This document shows positions 1 through 11,800 of a stretch of DNA of 64,000 nucleotides, piece after piece (position 1 is the stretch's first letter; each line of letters opens with the position of its first letter). The DNA is from Poa pratensis (taxonomy: Eukaryota; Streptophyta; Magnoliopsida; Poales; Poaceae), in the NCBI GenBank assembly GCA_947311845.1, contig CAMZMU010000117.1, positions 72,821,444 to 72,885,443 on the forward strand. Reading direction: 5' to 3'. The translations under genes were made by a program, and so were the position numbers. Under the pieces are notes generated by a model. The model was not told the DNA's origin, searched no databases, and was given only the letters and a program-made list of their open reading frames with translations.

Positions 1-99
1 TAAGTAGTACGAGCTAGGTTCGCGCATCTCTTTAATTCAAATTTCAATACCATCATACCATGCTTGATTATTATTTGATTGAAATCTATTCTCGTAAAG

Positions 100-419
100 T
101 ACTTTGAAAGGCAGCCACTGGGGACCAATCTGTGTGGATGCTACGTCTGCGAGTGGATTCGTCGGGAGGTCTCTGAGCGGAACCCATCGACATTTGTAGA
201 AGTAAGTGAACAAATATATTCACAGTTTTATTTTATTACCATCAATTGTGTTGAGTGTCATTCATAATTTCTGTTATGATGATTGATATTCATATTGATC
301 TCCTTCTTTTATAGATGGATACAATGCGGAGGGACCTGCAACCAAAGGACCGCTTTCGACCAATTCAAGAGGAAATCGCGGAATTTTTGATGAACTATGT
401 CATAAACCCAAAGGGATAA
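100..419 (+). CDS. C-terminal fragment of CACTA-associated Ulp1-like cysteine protease
   Basis: Two exons can be read. The first, about 100-201, encodes a stretch with QPLGTNLCGCYVCEWIRR. This matches the catalytic-cysteine region of the Ulp1/SENP-like (C48) domain in the second gene of plant CACTA elements, usually written PPGTNLCGYYVCEF. A consensus donor (GTAAGT) follows at 202 and an intron runs to an AG at 313-314. The second exon, 315-419, encodes the usual tail (EEIAEFLMNYVINPKG) before a TAA stop. The start of the first exon is uncertain: an in-frame stop at 76-78 means an intron must end between there and about 100. The role of these proteases in transposition is not settled. Only the C-terminal third is inside the window. 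Confidence 0.75.
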
Positions 420-665
420 TACAATGGCACCGGGCGGCAATGATCATGTAATCGAATAGACGACGGGCTCTAGTCCCTGTTTTATATCATCTCTATGTAA
501 TTAATCGAACAGACGGGATCTAGTCCCGGTTGTGATCTCCATGTAATCAATTAAAAATGATCGTATTCTCATAAAGATTTCTTTTATGAATATTTTGATA
601 TGCTATATGTATTTTTCTGATTTATAATTAATTAACCATATATTTTGCAAGATTAATCATAATAT

Positions 666-877
666 TCAATAGGGAAACAAAAAAGACAGAGGCCGCCACG
701 TGGGGAATCTCTGGTCCCGGGTTGTATTACCACCCGGGACTAGAGGTCCTCTGCCACGCGCTCTGCCCAGGCCCCGCGTGGAGCTCTCTAGTACCGGGTC
801 GTAAGCCACCCGGGAATCCGATGTCCCGGGTGGGCATCCGGTACCAGAGGCCCCTACCACCCGGGACGAATGCGGTT
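666..877. repeat. CACTA subterminal repeat block
   Basis: GC-rich stretch in which CCCGGG/CCCGGGAC and its complement recur in both orientations, near 715-745, 800-835 and 855-868. It lies directly inside the CACTA terminus and is the likely transposase-binding array. Open frames here are by-products of composition. Confidence 0.7.
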
Positions 878-890
878 GTTTCTACTAGTG

Positions 891-2236
891 GCGGAAGGCC
901 ATGTCTGGCGTAGAGGAGCGTGAGCATGCCTTTCCCGCCGACAGAGGCCAGCCGTCGACCCTTCCGAGTTGGCCAGGCGAGAGGACGCTGCGCTGACGTC
1001 AAGCGCGAGTTGATCTATGTTCCCATTGAGGTTTTTTGCTTCGCCCGGCTGTACTGTGACGCAGTGGTGGAGCTGTCAGCGGTGTAGGCGACAGTGCACC
1101 TCTCACCGTGGCCGCCATCCCAGCGCTGCCCGAAGTATGGAGGCCACTGTGCATCTCTCGCTGTGGCCGACACCACAGCGCCGCCCGAAGTGCCCGACTC
1201 ACGCTGGCTGATTCGACGGCGTTCAGGCCTCGAGCTTGGCGCGAGAGCGCTCTGGCTTAGGGCCGTTACTACCTCCTCAAGTCCTCATCCCATAGTGTGC
1301 CTTGATGTTGGAGCCGATGATTCAAGGCTGCAATGTATACATTATGGAAAGACCCTCCTTTGCGCACAACTCAGTAGTTCCAACTCACGGGCGGCATGAG
1401 ATATGTCCCCGGCTCCGATCATTAGCTGCTACTGGCGAGAGTGAGAGCGGTGCTGATTCGCTGAAGACACATCACGCTGACGCGAGGAGCAAAGGAGAGG
1501 AGGTTCGACGAGAGGAGCCGCGTGCTGCATGGCTTGCATGACTTTCGTATGATCATCATTTAGTACAGGTAGCATGACTTTCACATCCTTTCTCTGCGCG
1601 TCAGCGGACATACAATGGACCATGATCAGGAACGACAGAAACGAACAGCCAACGGAGCGGCGGCCATGCATGCCGTCGTGCATGCCGAACGGTACTACTG
1701 CCACAACTCGGATGCAGCAGTAGTCACGTAGTGTACTCCTCTGTCCGATCAGGTACTTGAGCACTCAGAACACTACTCATTGATGGCAACAGCCGCTGCT
1801 TCCATCCTCAATGATATATAAAGGACCTTGGATGATCACATCGTATGCACGTATTAGTATAGGAGACTTGCTCATCTCCAGAATTTAAGTTTCTGTGCTA
1901 GCCACTGGCTTCAACTACTATTTAAGTATTCTAATGTGAATAATATTTGTGTTCTCATGTTTACCACTAGCTTCTGAGATTTAAGTTTTCTAACGGGAAT
2001 TAATTTTTGTGTAGCCAAGCAACGACTACCGTGCTTTAATATGATGTGAAGTATAAGCTATATGATGATTCATGTGCAAATGGTTAGGTTTTATATAGTT
2101 TTAAATTTAAAATAGGAAACAATACTATGATTATTAAGATTAACATGCACCTGGAAAAGTGACGGTGGAGTAGTACATGGCGCACGAAGCGCGACCAACT
2201 TGGCAACCGCTAGATCCATAACCCACCTAGGATTCA
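891..2236. other. Intergenic, no recognisable gene
   Basis: The first 900 bases are GC-rich, the rest AT-rich. Frames of up to about 110 codons occur on both strands, but none resembles a family I know. A diverged two-unit tandem repeat lies at 1091-1200. A TATATAAAG at about 1815 could be a TATA box, but no gene follows it. Confidence 0.5.
1091..1200. repeat. Two-unit tandem repeat, about 55 bp
   Basis: Units starting at 1091 (acagtgcacctctcaccgtg) and 1146 (actgtgcatctctcgctgtg) both run through a GCGC(T/C)GCCCGAAGT segment and differ at scattered bases. Confidence 0.7.
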
Positions 2237-2267
2237 CCCATAGCAACGCACGGGCATATTTTGCTAG
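2237..2267 (+). mobile_element. Helitron-like 3' terminus
   Basis: A short imperfect hairpin (CCCATAGCAACGCACGGG, 2237-2254) is followed after nine bases by CTAG at 2264-2267 and then T. This is the layout of a Helitron 3' end: hairpin, CTRR, insertion between A and T. The matching 5'-TC end upstream was not identified, so the extent of the element is unknown. The related motif CCCGTGCGTTGC is common at grass repeat ends, so another element type is possible. Confidence 0.45.
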
Positions 2268-2269
2268 TG

Positions 2270-4827
2270 ATTACTAAATCCAACAAATATTTACCAAAGC
2301 GGTCAGGGATGGTTGTGTTTATCATGGATTTTAACTGGTCGTGTTCTACCAGCGCCTGCGTTAGGCTATCGTTGTTGTCCTTCTCAAATGCAATTCTGGC
2401 ATTTTGTAGAAGGTTGTAAAAGGTCTCTTGATCCTGGTTATTCTTGGTCAAGGCATGATTTTCAGCAAGGAGGACATGATAGGTCTTCTTTATCTACGTT
2501 CTTGATTATTCTCTGTGCTTCGCTAACAGGAACAGAACTCTCTGCTGCCTATCTCAGTGTATCGATGGTACCCTTGTATTGCTTACATTGTTTCTTGCCT
2601 GCATGTAGCTCGTCTTGTAGTTGTGTTATGTACCTTTCTTTGTCTGCCAGGGACTCTTGCGTGATCACCATTATTTTCTCCATTGTTGTCAGTTCGTGCT
2701 TTTTATGAATAAAAAACAAATCAGAAGACGGAGTAGATTGTGTCCAGGGAGTTGGTGTGTTTCACACCCGGTGATGTACCTTTACTTGTTAAAATTTATT
2801 GGCATGTTTTTTTACTTTCTCGGAGCTCGGCTTTCAGGTTGATGCAGTAATTCGTTTGTTTGGTCAAAGTCTGCTCTCGCCGCGTTATTTTCCTCTCTGT
2901 CTTTGTCATCTTTTTCTACAAGTTAGATAGACGATCGTTAGAGGATATGGTATTTATACGGAGTTTTAGCCGATTGTAAGAAGTTCGTAGATTACCTTGT
3001 GTAGACGATGTAGTTGTTCCAGTCCAGCAGATCGTTGTTCTATCCTTTCCTTTTCCTTGGCTTTGTAAGCGCACAACACATACGTTCATGTGTTCCTTTG
3101 CTCCTCGTGGGCTCTGTTTCTAACTATATGTTCTTCCATGATTACTATTTGCGGTGATCGGGAAGGTGAAACAGAGGGAGAGATTTCCATGTACCCATTG
3201 TCATGAACGGGAGGACCCGCATCAGCGTTCTCTGTGGGGTTTATGACATGAGTAACAAGATCAGTAGTCGACTCCATCAAGGCTGCCTCCTGCATTGGAT
3301 TGATGTCTATGCTATAACAATCCATCCATTCCAATGATGCCAAATCCATCGACCACGGTTCTGCCCAATGGAGATCCAATTGGCAAAGTTCCGGTTCAGC
3401 AAGGTAGCTCGCTGCGGTCCTGCATGAGAGTAGGGTAAATGTTATAGCCCATTTTTGCTAAAGACATACTTCTCAACGAATCGTACCCCTCCGTCATAGG
3501 AATCACTGAAAACGGTTTCTGTGTTAGGTAGTTCGTATGATTGTCTACTGATAGACTTGACGTGGTCGTGGCAGGCGGCTCGTCCCATGAATCTCTAAAG
3601 ACGGTGGTATATTCTTGGTCTTGTGACTGCTGTCGTTCTTCAGATCATGTCTTCCGGCGCTTTAGCGTTTCGGAGATCAGTGTCTCCGTCAGAAGGTCGC
3701 TTCGTCTCTTTTGACCAACCCGGGAAAGGGGAGGCTGGTTTCGTTCGGAATGTTTATCCTTGTTTGTCAAGCCGTCCACTGTGTTGGCTTGAGGTTGTGA
3801 TCCTGACCTGACATTGTCATCGCTGGAGTTCCAGAAATTCAGCTGACAGAAGCAATTTGGCGGTTAGAAACTCTGGAGTCATACAACACTGAAGATTAAA
3901 AGTAATTACATGAGTTACTTACCTAGGATAACTGGTGATTCTTGGAGAAAGCTGAGATTTCGTCAATATATGTTTTGTTGATTGTGCCGGTGAATAGTTT
4001 CGTCATGCTCGTTGTGAGTCGATCTTCTTCCTGCTTTGAGATATTCTCCTCCTCCTTGCGGGACCCAGTATAGTTGAACGACAGATTTGCCAGTGTGTTT
4101 TCAGACTGGATTTGACGCTTCAACCGACGACTAAGTGCTTCATCCTGAGGCCTTGATTCTTAAGCTCTCTAAGCTTGGTCATCCAACGCTTCACCATCGC
4201 GCTCTTGGCTTCATTTGCCTTGACATTCAGATTGGGTCTCGGCTTGTAATCCCCCTCGCGATAATGGGGCAGGTCGAATTATGTACCCTCTGATATCTCC
4301 AGGCAGTACAAAAATGTCTGTTGCCAGTTATTTACCTTGCCGCTGAATTTATCCCGAGGATAACCTTCTTTGTCCGGCCGAATGGCGAAGCTGATGCTAC
4401 CGCATTGCATTACGTCCCGTTTCTGAATTCTCGTTGACACTTACGGTTGAAAATCTGCTTCCAAAGCGCGATGGAGGCTTGATGTTGAAAAATCCTTTGC
4501 ACAACTCTTCGAAACATGCGACGTGGAGAATTGAATTAGGGCCCATGTTGTGAGGCTGGAGGCCATAAAACTGGAGCAACTCGCGGAAAAAGGATGATCA
4601 TGCTAACGAGAGACCACGCTCGAAAAATTATGTGAACAGAACCACTTCACCGCTTTTCAAATTGGGGAAAATTTCATCACCCGGTGGCCCCCATCTCCAC
4701 TCCGTAGGTGGTGGAAGTATGCCGCTTTGATGTACGAGTCAAGCGTGAGCTTGGTTATTGTTGATCCAATCCAGTCACAGTGGACGCGCTTGTCATATTT
4801 CCCTTTGTCGGCTTTATTTGGATCCAT
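2270..4827 (-). pseudogene. Decayed Transposase_28-type (putative gypsy-type transposon) gene
   Basis: Reading down the minus strand, a start at 4827 gives MDPNKADKGKYDKRVHCDW. About 250 bases later comes a segment (4579-4397) with FYGLQPHNMGPNSILHVACF, which is the signature of the Pfam Transposase_28 domain of grass retroelement-like genes. The conserved GYPRDKFSGKVNNWQQTFLY block follows at about 4370-4290, but in another frame. Further fragments at 4123-3923, 3379-3086 and 2451-2227 are charged, as expected of the coiled-coil C-terminal part. At least two frame changes and several stops separate the pieces, so it cannot make a full protein. It lies between two Helitron-like ends and may be carried by that element. 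The domain's function is unknown, and the transposon label is a database name rather than a proven activity. Confidence 0.65.
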
Positions 4828-5288
4828 GGGGTTGGGGTGAGGAAGATGAAGCCGAAGGAGATAGGGGTGGAAATGGCTGACTTACCATTTACCCATGTGC
4901 CGTAATGTGGGAGGCGTCTGTGTGCATTGTAATAATTTTGTTCTCTCGTTAGAGTTATTGACGAGCCGGCTGACGTTTCGTTTAATGTTGTGCTGAGGTG
5001 TTGTGATGATCTTAGTTCCTTTCCGAGTTGTGCGCGGCAAGTGTCTCCATGTCATCTTATCAGTCAGAGGAGTGAGTCAGAGGCAATAGATGCATTTTAT
5101 CGGTAAGAGGTGTCATCACAAGACGCAGATGTTTTCCTTGGTGCTTACATGTAATTTACCGAAACGAAATTGGTTGTGTCTATTGTTTGTTTAATTTGGT
5201 ATTCGACCTTACATATGGATATAACTTTTTCTACCCGTTAATTAGTAGCAATGTGTATGGCTTGTCGTTAACGAAGGGTTCGGGGATC

Positions 5289-5316
5289 GTGCGCCAAGGC
5301 GCACCCCTAAATCTAG
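5289..5316 (+). mobile_element. Helitron-like 3' terminus with perfect hairpin
   Basis: GTGCGCCAAGGCGCAC (5289-5304) is a perfect 7-bp stem with a two-base loop. Eight bases later comes CTAG (5313-5316), followed by T. This fits a Helitron 3' end better than the one at 2267. The element would extend leftward and could include the Transposase_28 pseudogene. No 5' end was found. Confidence 0.55.
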
Positions 5317-5814
5317 TTAATATAAAATCTACACCGTAGGGGCTTCCCTTATGGTAAAGTTGCTAGAAAAAATTTTGTGTGACTATAATAAAATAGAGTA
5401 TAAGACAAAGATAGTGACACTTTATGTATTGTGAATAAAAATGGCCAAACCACTCCAAATTCCTTTATACTATTTGAAACAAAGCCGAACCGTACCAACT
5501 ATCAGCACCATACGGCCAAATGGTTTTATTCCTTCAAAATAAACAAAAGGATTACTATTTGACCTCCTGTGGACCCATAACATCATGCAAGATGTAACAA
5601 TAAACATAGCAATGGAAACCAATGCAATAGCAAATTACTAATATGTATTGTTCATATACTGCAGCAAATAGAATGGCAGCAAGACTGCAATAAGATTCTT
5701 GCGCTGATACAACATGACACAAACATATCATCCAACAATTCGGTCAAGGAAAACCTTGTCTATCAGCGAGTCACAACCAGAGCGCCAGATAAATATGGAA
5801 CTGAGGCACTGTCA

Positions 5815-8800
5815 TTAGTTGCTAGAATCTAGGAGAAATTCATATAGTGTGAGGTTAGCTCTGTAGATGTGCACTTTTATGTTGTCCTTTGACAAGAGCT
5901 CGAAGACGCAGACGTCAAACTCCTCCAGATGATTTCCCACAGAAAACTTGCCCCAGCCCCCGCTGAAAGCGCCACCACGACGCTGGCTGCAATAGACATA
6001 GGTAACTTCCCAAGCCTTTCCTTGTGGATCCCAGAGTGTCAACTTCTGCTCGGTGGGGGAAGATGCTCCCTGACAAATTCACCAGGAATAATCTGCAAGA
6101 CAAGGAAGTAATTCAGGAAAACGAAACTACAATATAGTGGTACTTCCAGCTTGCTTGTCAGAACACATATTCTGGAACGACAACTACTTTTTTTCACACT
6201 ACACATTTACAAGCGGATGATTAGTCGACGCTGAGTATAGGTAAGTTAAAGCAGTGCAAATAGAGAAACAAGTAAACATACAATTATACGGAACTGCTAA
6301 TCGTTAGTCAAATGAAAGAATCTGAAACATACTTAATTAATTCAATCCAGGTTTTGTGTGTTTAATGCATTGGCCAGGTTTATTGTTTCCAGATTTTGAG
6401 CAGGGAAATAGAATACTCCCTTGTTTCTCCCACAACCTGATTCTGTAGTCTATTCACACCAGTAACTTGGATCATTAACCTCTTGCACAAAAATAATAAA
6501 TAGTTTATTACTTCAGTTATCGCATCATCAATGGTTATTCCATGGACAAATCAAGTAGTAATGATGCAAACGGATGCTGAAAACGTGAATTAGCTCGTAA
6601 TTTTCTGAAGGAAACTCTACCACTGAGCCAAAACAGAAAAAGGCAATTGCGAGAATTAATCCTGTTCGATACGTGTACTAAAGAACATGTACATGCATAG
6701 AGAAAAAACGTACAGTTTTGAACTTGCTAGAAATACTAGTAAATATGGGGGAAAGTAACATTACCATGAAAAATGTCTTATACACAAAAGTCTCCTTCAT
6801 TATTTGCAGAGTTATAGGGTACTTCGATTTATATTGCTTTGCCTTTTGAAGAGCGTAGTTCTTCTGTTCTTCACTTACTGGCGGCCTTTGCGATCTTACT
6901 GCTGGTTGTCTTTGGACTTTCGCGATGGCTGGAAAGTGCAATATAATTGAATTACTTCCAAAGTCATGCACTGAGAATTGCATCTCTTACTAACATATGT
7001 GGTAGCAAACTTGCTGATAACAAAAGAGTACAGGGGACGATAACGTACTTTTTCCGCGGATATCCACATCCTTAGAAAATCTGAGCATCGTTATTGACTT
7101 AGAAGAATTTCTTCTAGCGATACTTTCTTCTAACACGCGGTTTGACGAATCAGAAACTGTGAAATGAAGAGTAAGCTTGGATAGAAATCATATGAACGCT
7201 TAGGATTTTCAACATGTACTAGGTAAAATAGTAATTGTCAAAACCAGTATAAGGACAATGATACAAGCCGCATCTAATCTACCGAGTAGCTCTTAGAGAT
7301 GGATCTCTTCTAGCATTTAGTATCATGTATTGACACAACAGAAGCCTCCTAAATTGTGACCATGCTTGGCAAGCAATAAAGAATATAAGTACTGTACTGT
7401 ACTACACATCTAACAAACGGGGCAAGTAATTTATGAAACTGTTACTCAATATCATAATATATCAAATGATTAAAACGGCACCATGCCTTTCACGCAGTTA
7501 TGGAGTTATTAATCGAATATGCACTCTACATAATATTATCGGCTTGTTGCTCTAGCAGTTTAAATATATTGCGCCGATCACCTGTCACCTGCTACTACTA
7601 CATACGACATTTTTATATATCCCAATTGTGAGTTAGTCCAGATAAATACCCTTTTTTTAATCAACAAGGGTTTACCTTTTGTTCTGTTAAGGCTGGCTGA
7701 CTCGTGACCAACTGATGCTCCATTAGAACGCTTCCTCAATGAAGAGCTATTTGGATCTATTTCTCTAGTCCTCTTCGTTTTGGTTCCAGTATTCTCCTCT
7801 TGGGGGGCAACCGATATTTGCTTGTCCTCCTCATCACTTTCTGGTATAGCAACCGATACTGGCTGCCTTTGCGACATTACTTCTGGTCCTCTTTGGACTT
7901 TTACAACAGCTGGAAAGTTAATTACATAAATCATGCACTGAGAATTGCATCTCTTACTAAACATATGTGGTAGCAAGCTTGCTGATAACAAAAGAGTAAA
8001 GGTGACAGATATCGTACTTTTGCCAGATATATCCACATCCTTAGATAATCTGAACATCGGTGATGACTTTGAAGAATCTTTGGGAGGGATACTTTCTTCC
8101 AACACCCGGTTTGAGGAATCAGGTTCTGTGACATGAATAGTAAGCTTGGAGGAAAATCATGAACACTTAGGATTTTCAACATGTAGTAGTAGCTAATTTG
8201 TTTTTGTCAAAACAGTATAAGGACAATGATACAAACCGCCTCTAACCTAGCTCTTAGAGATGGATCTCTTCTAGCATTTAGTATCATGTAATTGACACAA
8301 CAGAAGCCTCCTAAATTATGACCATCCATGGCGGCAAATAAATAATACAAGTAATGTACTGTACTACACATGAAACGAAAGGGGCAAGTAATTTTATGCA
8401 ACTATTACTCAATATCATCATATCAAATGTTTGAATATGTTGGACCATGCCTGCCACACGGTTATTAGTTTTAGTCGAATATGCACTCTACATAATCTTA
8501 TCAGCTTGTCGCTCTATAAAATTAAATATATGAGCTTCAAAAAAATTAAATATGTTCGGCCGGTCACCTGTCACCAGCTACTACATAGTAGATAAACTCA
8601 ATTCTGAGTAAGTCCAGATAAATACCATTTTTTAATCAACGATGGTTTACCTTTTGTACTGTTAGGGCTCGCTGACATATACTCCTCTTCAGTGGCATCC
8701 GATATTTCCTTGGATGGCTTAGCATGAAAAGCTGATGGCTTCTCAATACACATTCCATCAAATACCACCACTGAGAATTGTGAGCAACCATCATAACAGA

Positions 8801-11800
8801 AAGTTAAAATGTGTCCTGCCTCTATGGAATGATCCCCAACAAATTCCTTCCATCCATGGCCAAAGAATAACCCTTCGGAGTCTGAAGCAAGTTGTACAAG
8901 CCATTTGTTGCGACTTTGACCTTTTAGGAAAACCAGTCCAGTTGGCTGATTCTCAAGGTATTGACTGAATGGTGGTGGAATTCTCTACAATACATAACAT
9001 GAAAAACTGTTTAAAATTTGAACTACATATGCAATACATCACAGCTTGAAGACAAAACTATCAAATACAATATTCTATATCATGTCTCAAACTAGAAGGC
9101 ACCCAGTTATCCTAGGGCAGTAAAGCAAGCCTGAAATAATAGCCGCAAAGAAGAAATATGTACTGATTAACATGTGGGTATATATGACTGACTAAAGAGA
9201 ACAACTTTTGAAGAACTAAATATTAGAACCCTCCAAATAATAACCAATGAATTATCGTAGTCTTTGAATTCCACAGAATTAAGATTCCCTCCAAACATAA
9301 TGTGCATTAACTAAAAGAAATTAACCAAACAATTTTCACGACACATTAGTGCATTTTACCAATATTATATTGGTAAATGATTCTGACATTTACTGAACCA
9401 TGTAATAATGCAACAGAAAATATCCATATACAGAATTCTGTATTTTCGGGATATGGGTCATTAGTACAATCTACTTAACGTTAACATTCAAGTGTGTTCC
9501 AAAAAGGGTAAAATGCTCTTCTGGTCATGACCGTTGATGCTTGATTGGTCCCTCTTCTTAAACCCCTCATTTAACCTCTGTTCAGATTATGCTAGTAAAA
9601 TGCCAGTGCATTCCCCGTTGGCAGGTTGCCTGTTTTTTCTAAGCCAGTAACCCTAGATAATCCAAGTTACAAGAACTATACCAATGTGTGCCCATTATGA
9701 TGAATAACCTATGAGGTGCCTTAACAATTCTATGATCTAAGAAAGGTTGCCTGAGTTTCAAATGTAGATGACAAAACATGTAATACACACAACTGCTTTT
9801 ATCTTATTTAAGCATGAAAGCACATATCAATCGATGTTGCAAAATATTAAGGTAAAATCGTAAGGAGAAATACATCATCTAAATATTAAGGAAAAACTAT
9901 CAAACAAATACGATATGCTATATCATGTGTTGGACTAAAAGGCCACCAAAGTTGTCCAGGCTAGTAAAGCAATTGTGATATAAGAGCCTCAGACATGAAA
10001 ATGTAACTAACATGTGGGTATACATATGACCGACAAAAGCGAACGACCTTAAACAAGCTAAAAATTAAAACCATCTCTAATAACCAATGAATTATCATTA
10101 ATATCATCTTTGAATCCACAAATAAATGCCCTCAGAACATATGTGCACTAACTAAAATAAATTTCATGACACCTAAATGTCACTTGTTCCATGCAACAGA
10201 CGACACATTTATACATTTTGCCAATAGTATATTGGTAAGTGATTCTGACATTTTTGAACCTTAGTAATGCACACCGAACAATATCCATATACAGAACTTT
10301 GTATTCGGGGGAATAGATCATTAGGACAATCTAGCTAACATTAACAATCAAGTGAGTTCCAAAAAGGGTAAAATATGCACTTCCGATCGAGACACTTGAT
10401 GTACAACTTGGTCCCTCTACTCTGGAATCTGTGAAGGGATTAAAATGTAAATTCTATTACTGGCAAACCCCTTATTTAACCTCTCCTGAGATTATCTTGG
10501 TAGCATATCATGTGCATTCCCGCTGGCAGGCTCCCTGTTTTTTTCAAGCCGTGACCTGGCTATCCAAGTTACATAACTATACTCGTGTGTACCCATTATA
10601 ATGAATGAAATATGAGGTGCCTTAACAATTCTATTATCTAATAAAGGTTGCCTGAGTTTCAAATGTGGAAGACAAAATATATAATAAAAACATAATTTCT
10701 TTTATCTTATTTACTCATGAAAGCACATATCAGCCGATGTCACAAACATATCAACATAAAAATGAAAGGAGAAATATCATCTATATATTCAAACAAATGA
10801 ACATCAAGTCTACAATTATCTCTACCATAACACAATGTAAAACCCTTCAGTCATGCCATCTTAATTTTGGTATACGGATTCAACTGCCTGAGGATGTTAT
10901 GCGAACGAAGAATAACATTTTTGGAGCATTCTATCATATATTCATATATGGGACTAACAAAGTACATTCATGTACAAGTTGTAAGCAGATTGAAACTGCA
11001 ATCAGTTGATTGAAAAACGCAAGGCAAACAAACAGAATACCATTCCTAACGCTGATAACTAACTACGGCAAACAAAACACATATCTTATTTATGTGATCT
11101 AATAAAGGTTGTATGAGTTCTATGTACAAGAAAAGCATGTAATACACATTTGATTTATCTTATTTACATGAAACACATATATGTCGATGTCGTGGACGTA
11201 TTAAGGTAAAAATGAAAGGAGAAATACTATCTATATATTCGAGCGAGCATCAATTATACAAATATCCCTACCAAACTCTCACAAAGAATACCACGTTGGT
11301 TTGGGCCATCTAATTGTCAGTTCACTAACCCGATAACATGAGGATGCTAAGATATTTTGACAAAAGGATAAAAAAGAGGTAATAAAACTCATGTCATATA
11401 GTGGACCAACAAAAAACATTCATGTGCAAGTATAAGCAGTAAGCATCCCTAATAAAAGTAAGCAGTAAGCAGATGAAAACTCCAATCAGTTAACTGAAAC
11501 AGGCAAGGCACATGAACATAATACAATTCCTACTTTGATACCTAGGTACGGAAAACAAATGAAAGCAACAGCAGTGTAGGCACGAACAATGTTGTATTAG
11601 TTTTATCTGATCTGTTTATGCTCCACTTAAATAATGCACATGATGGCATGACACCACAAATTATATTTCAAAAAAAAAGAGCACAGATCAAAGTTAAAAT
11701 CATCCCATCATCATCAAAGAACTGAATAACAACTATTGCAAATAAATAGATATTCTAAGGAAAACATCCGTGCTCAAGATCCACGGAAGAAATTCTCCTG

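Larger units (their letters stand above)
1..890 (+). mobile_element. CACTA (En/Spm-like) transposon, 3' part
   Basis: This is the right-hand end of a CACTA element whose left end lies outside the window. The terminus at 878-890, read on the minus strand, begins CACTAGTAGAAAC, the usual grass CACTA end; the three bases after it (gcg) would be the target duplication. About 200 bases of subterminal sequence carry repeated direct and inverted copies of a CCCGGGAC/GTCCCGG motif, the expected arrangement of transposase-binding subterminal repeats. Inside lies the C-terminal end of the Ulp1-like protease gene that accompanies many grass CACTA elements. The duplication cannot be confirmed without the left end. 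Confidence 0.85.

Noticed and set aside
7578..8105. 175-codon single frame across B3 exons 3 and 4
   Set aside because: It merges two real exons with the intron between them; splice sites and the duplicated pair show they are separate.
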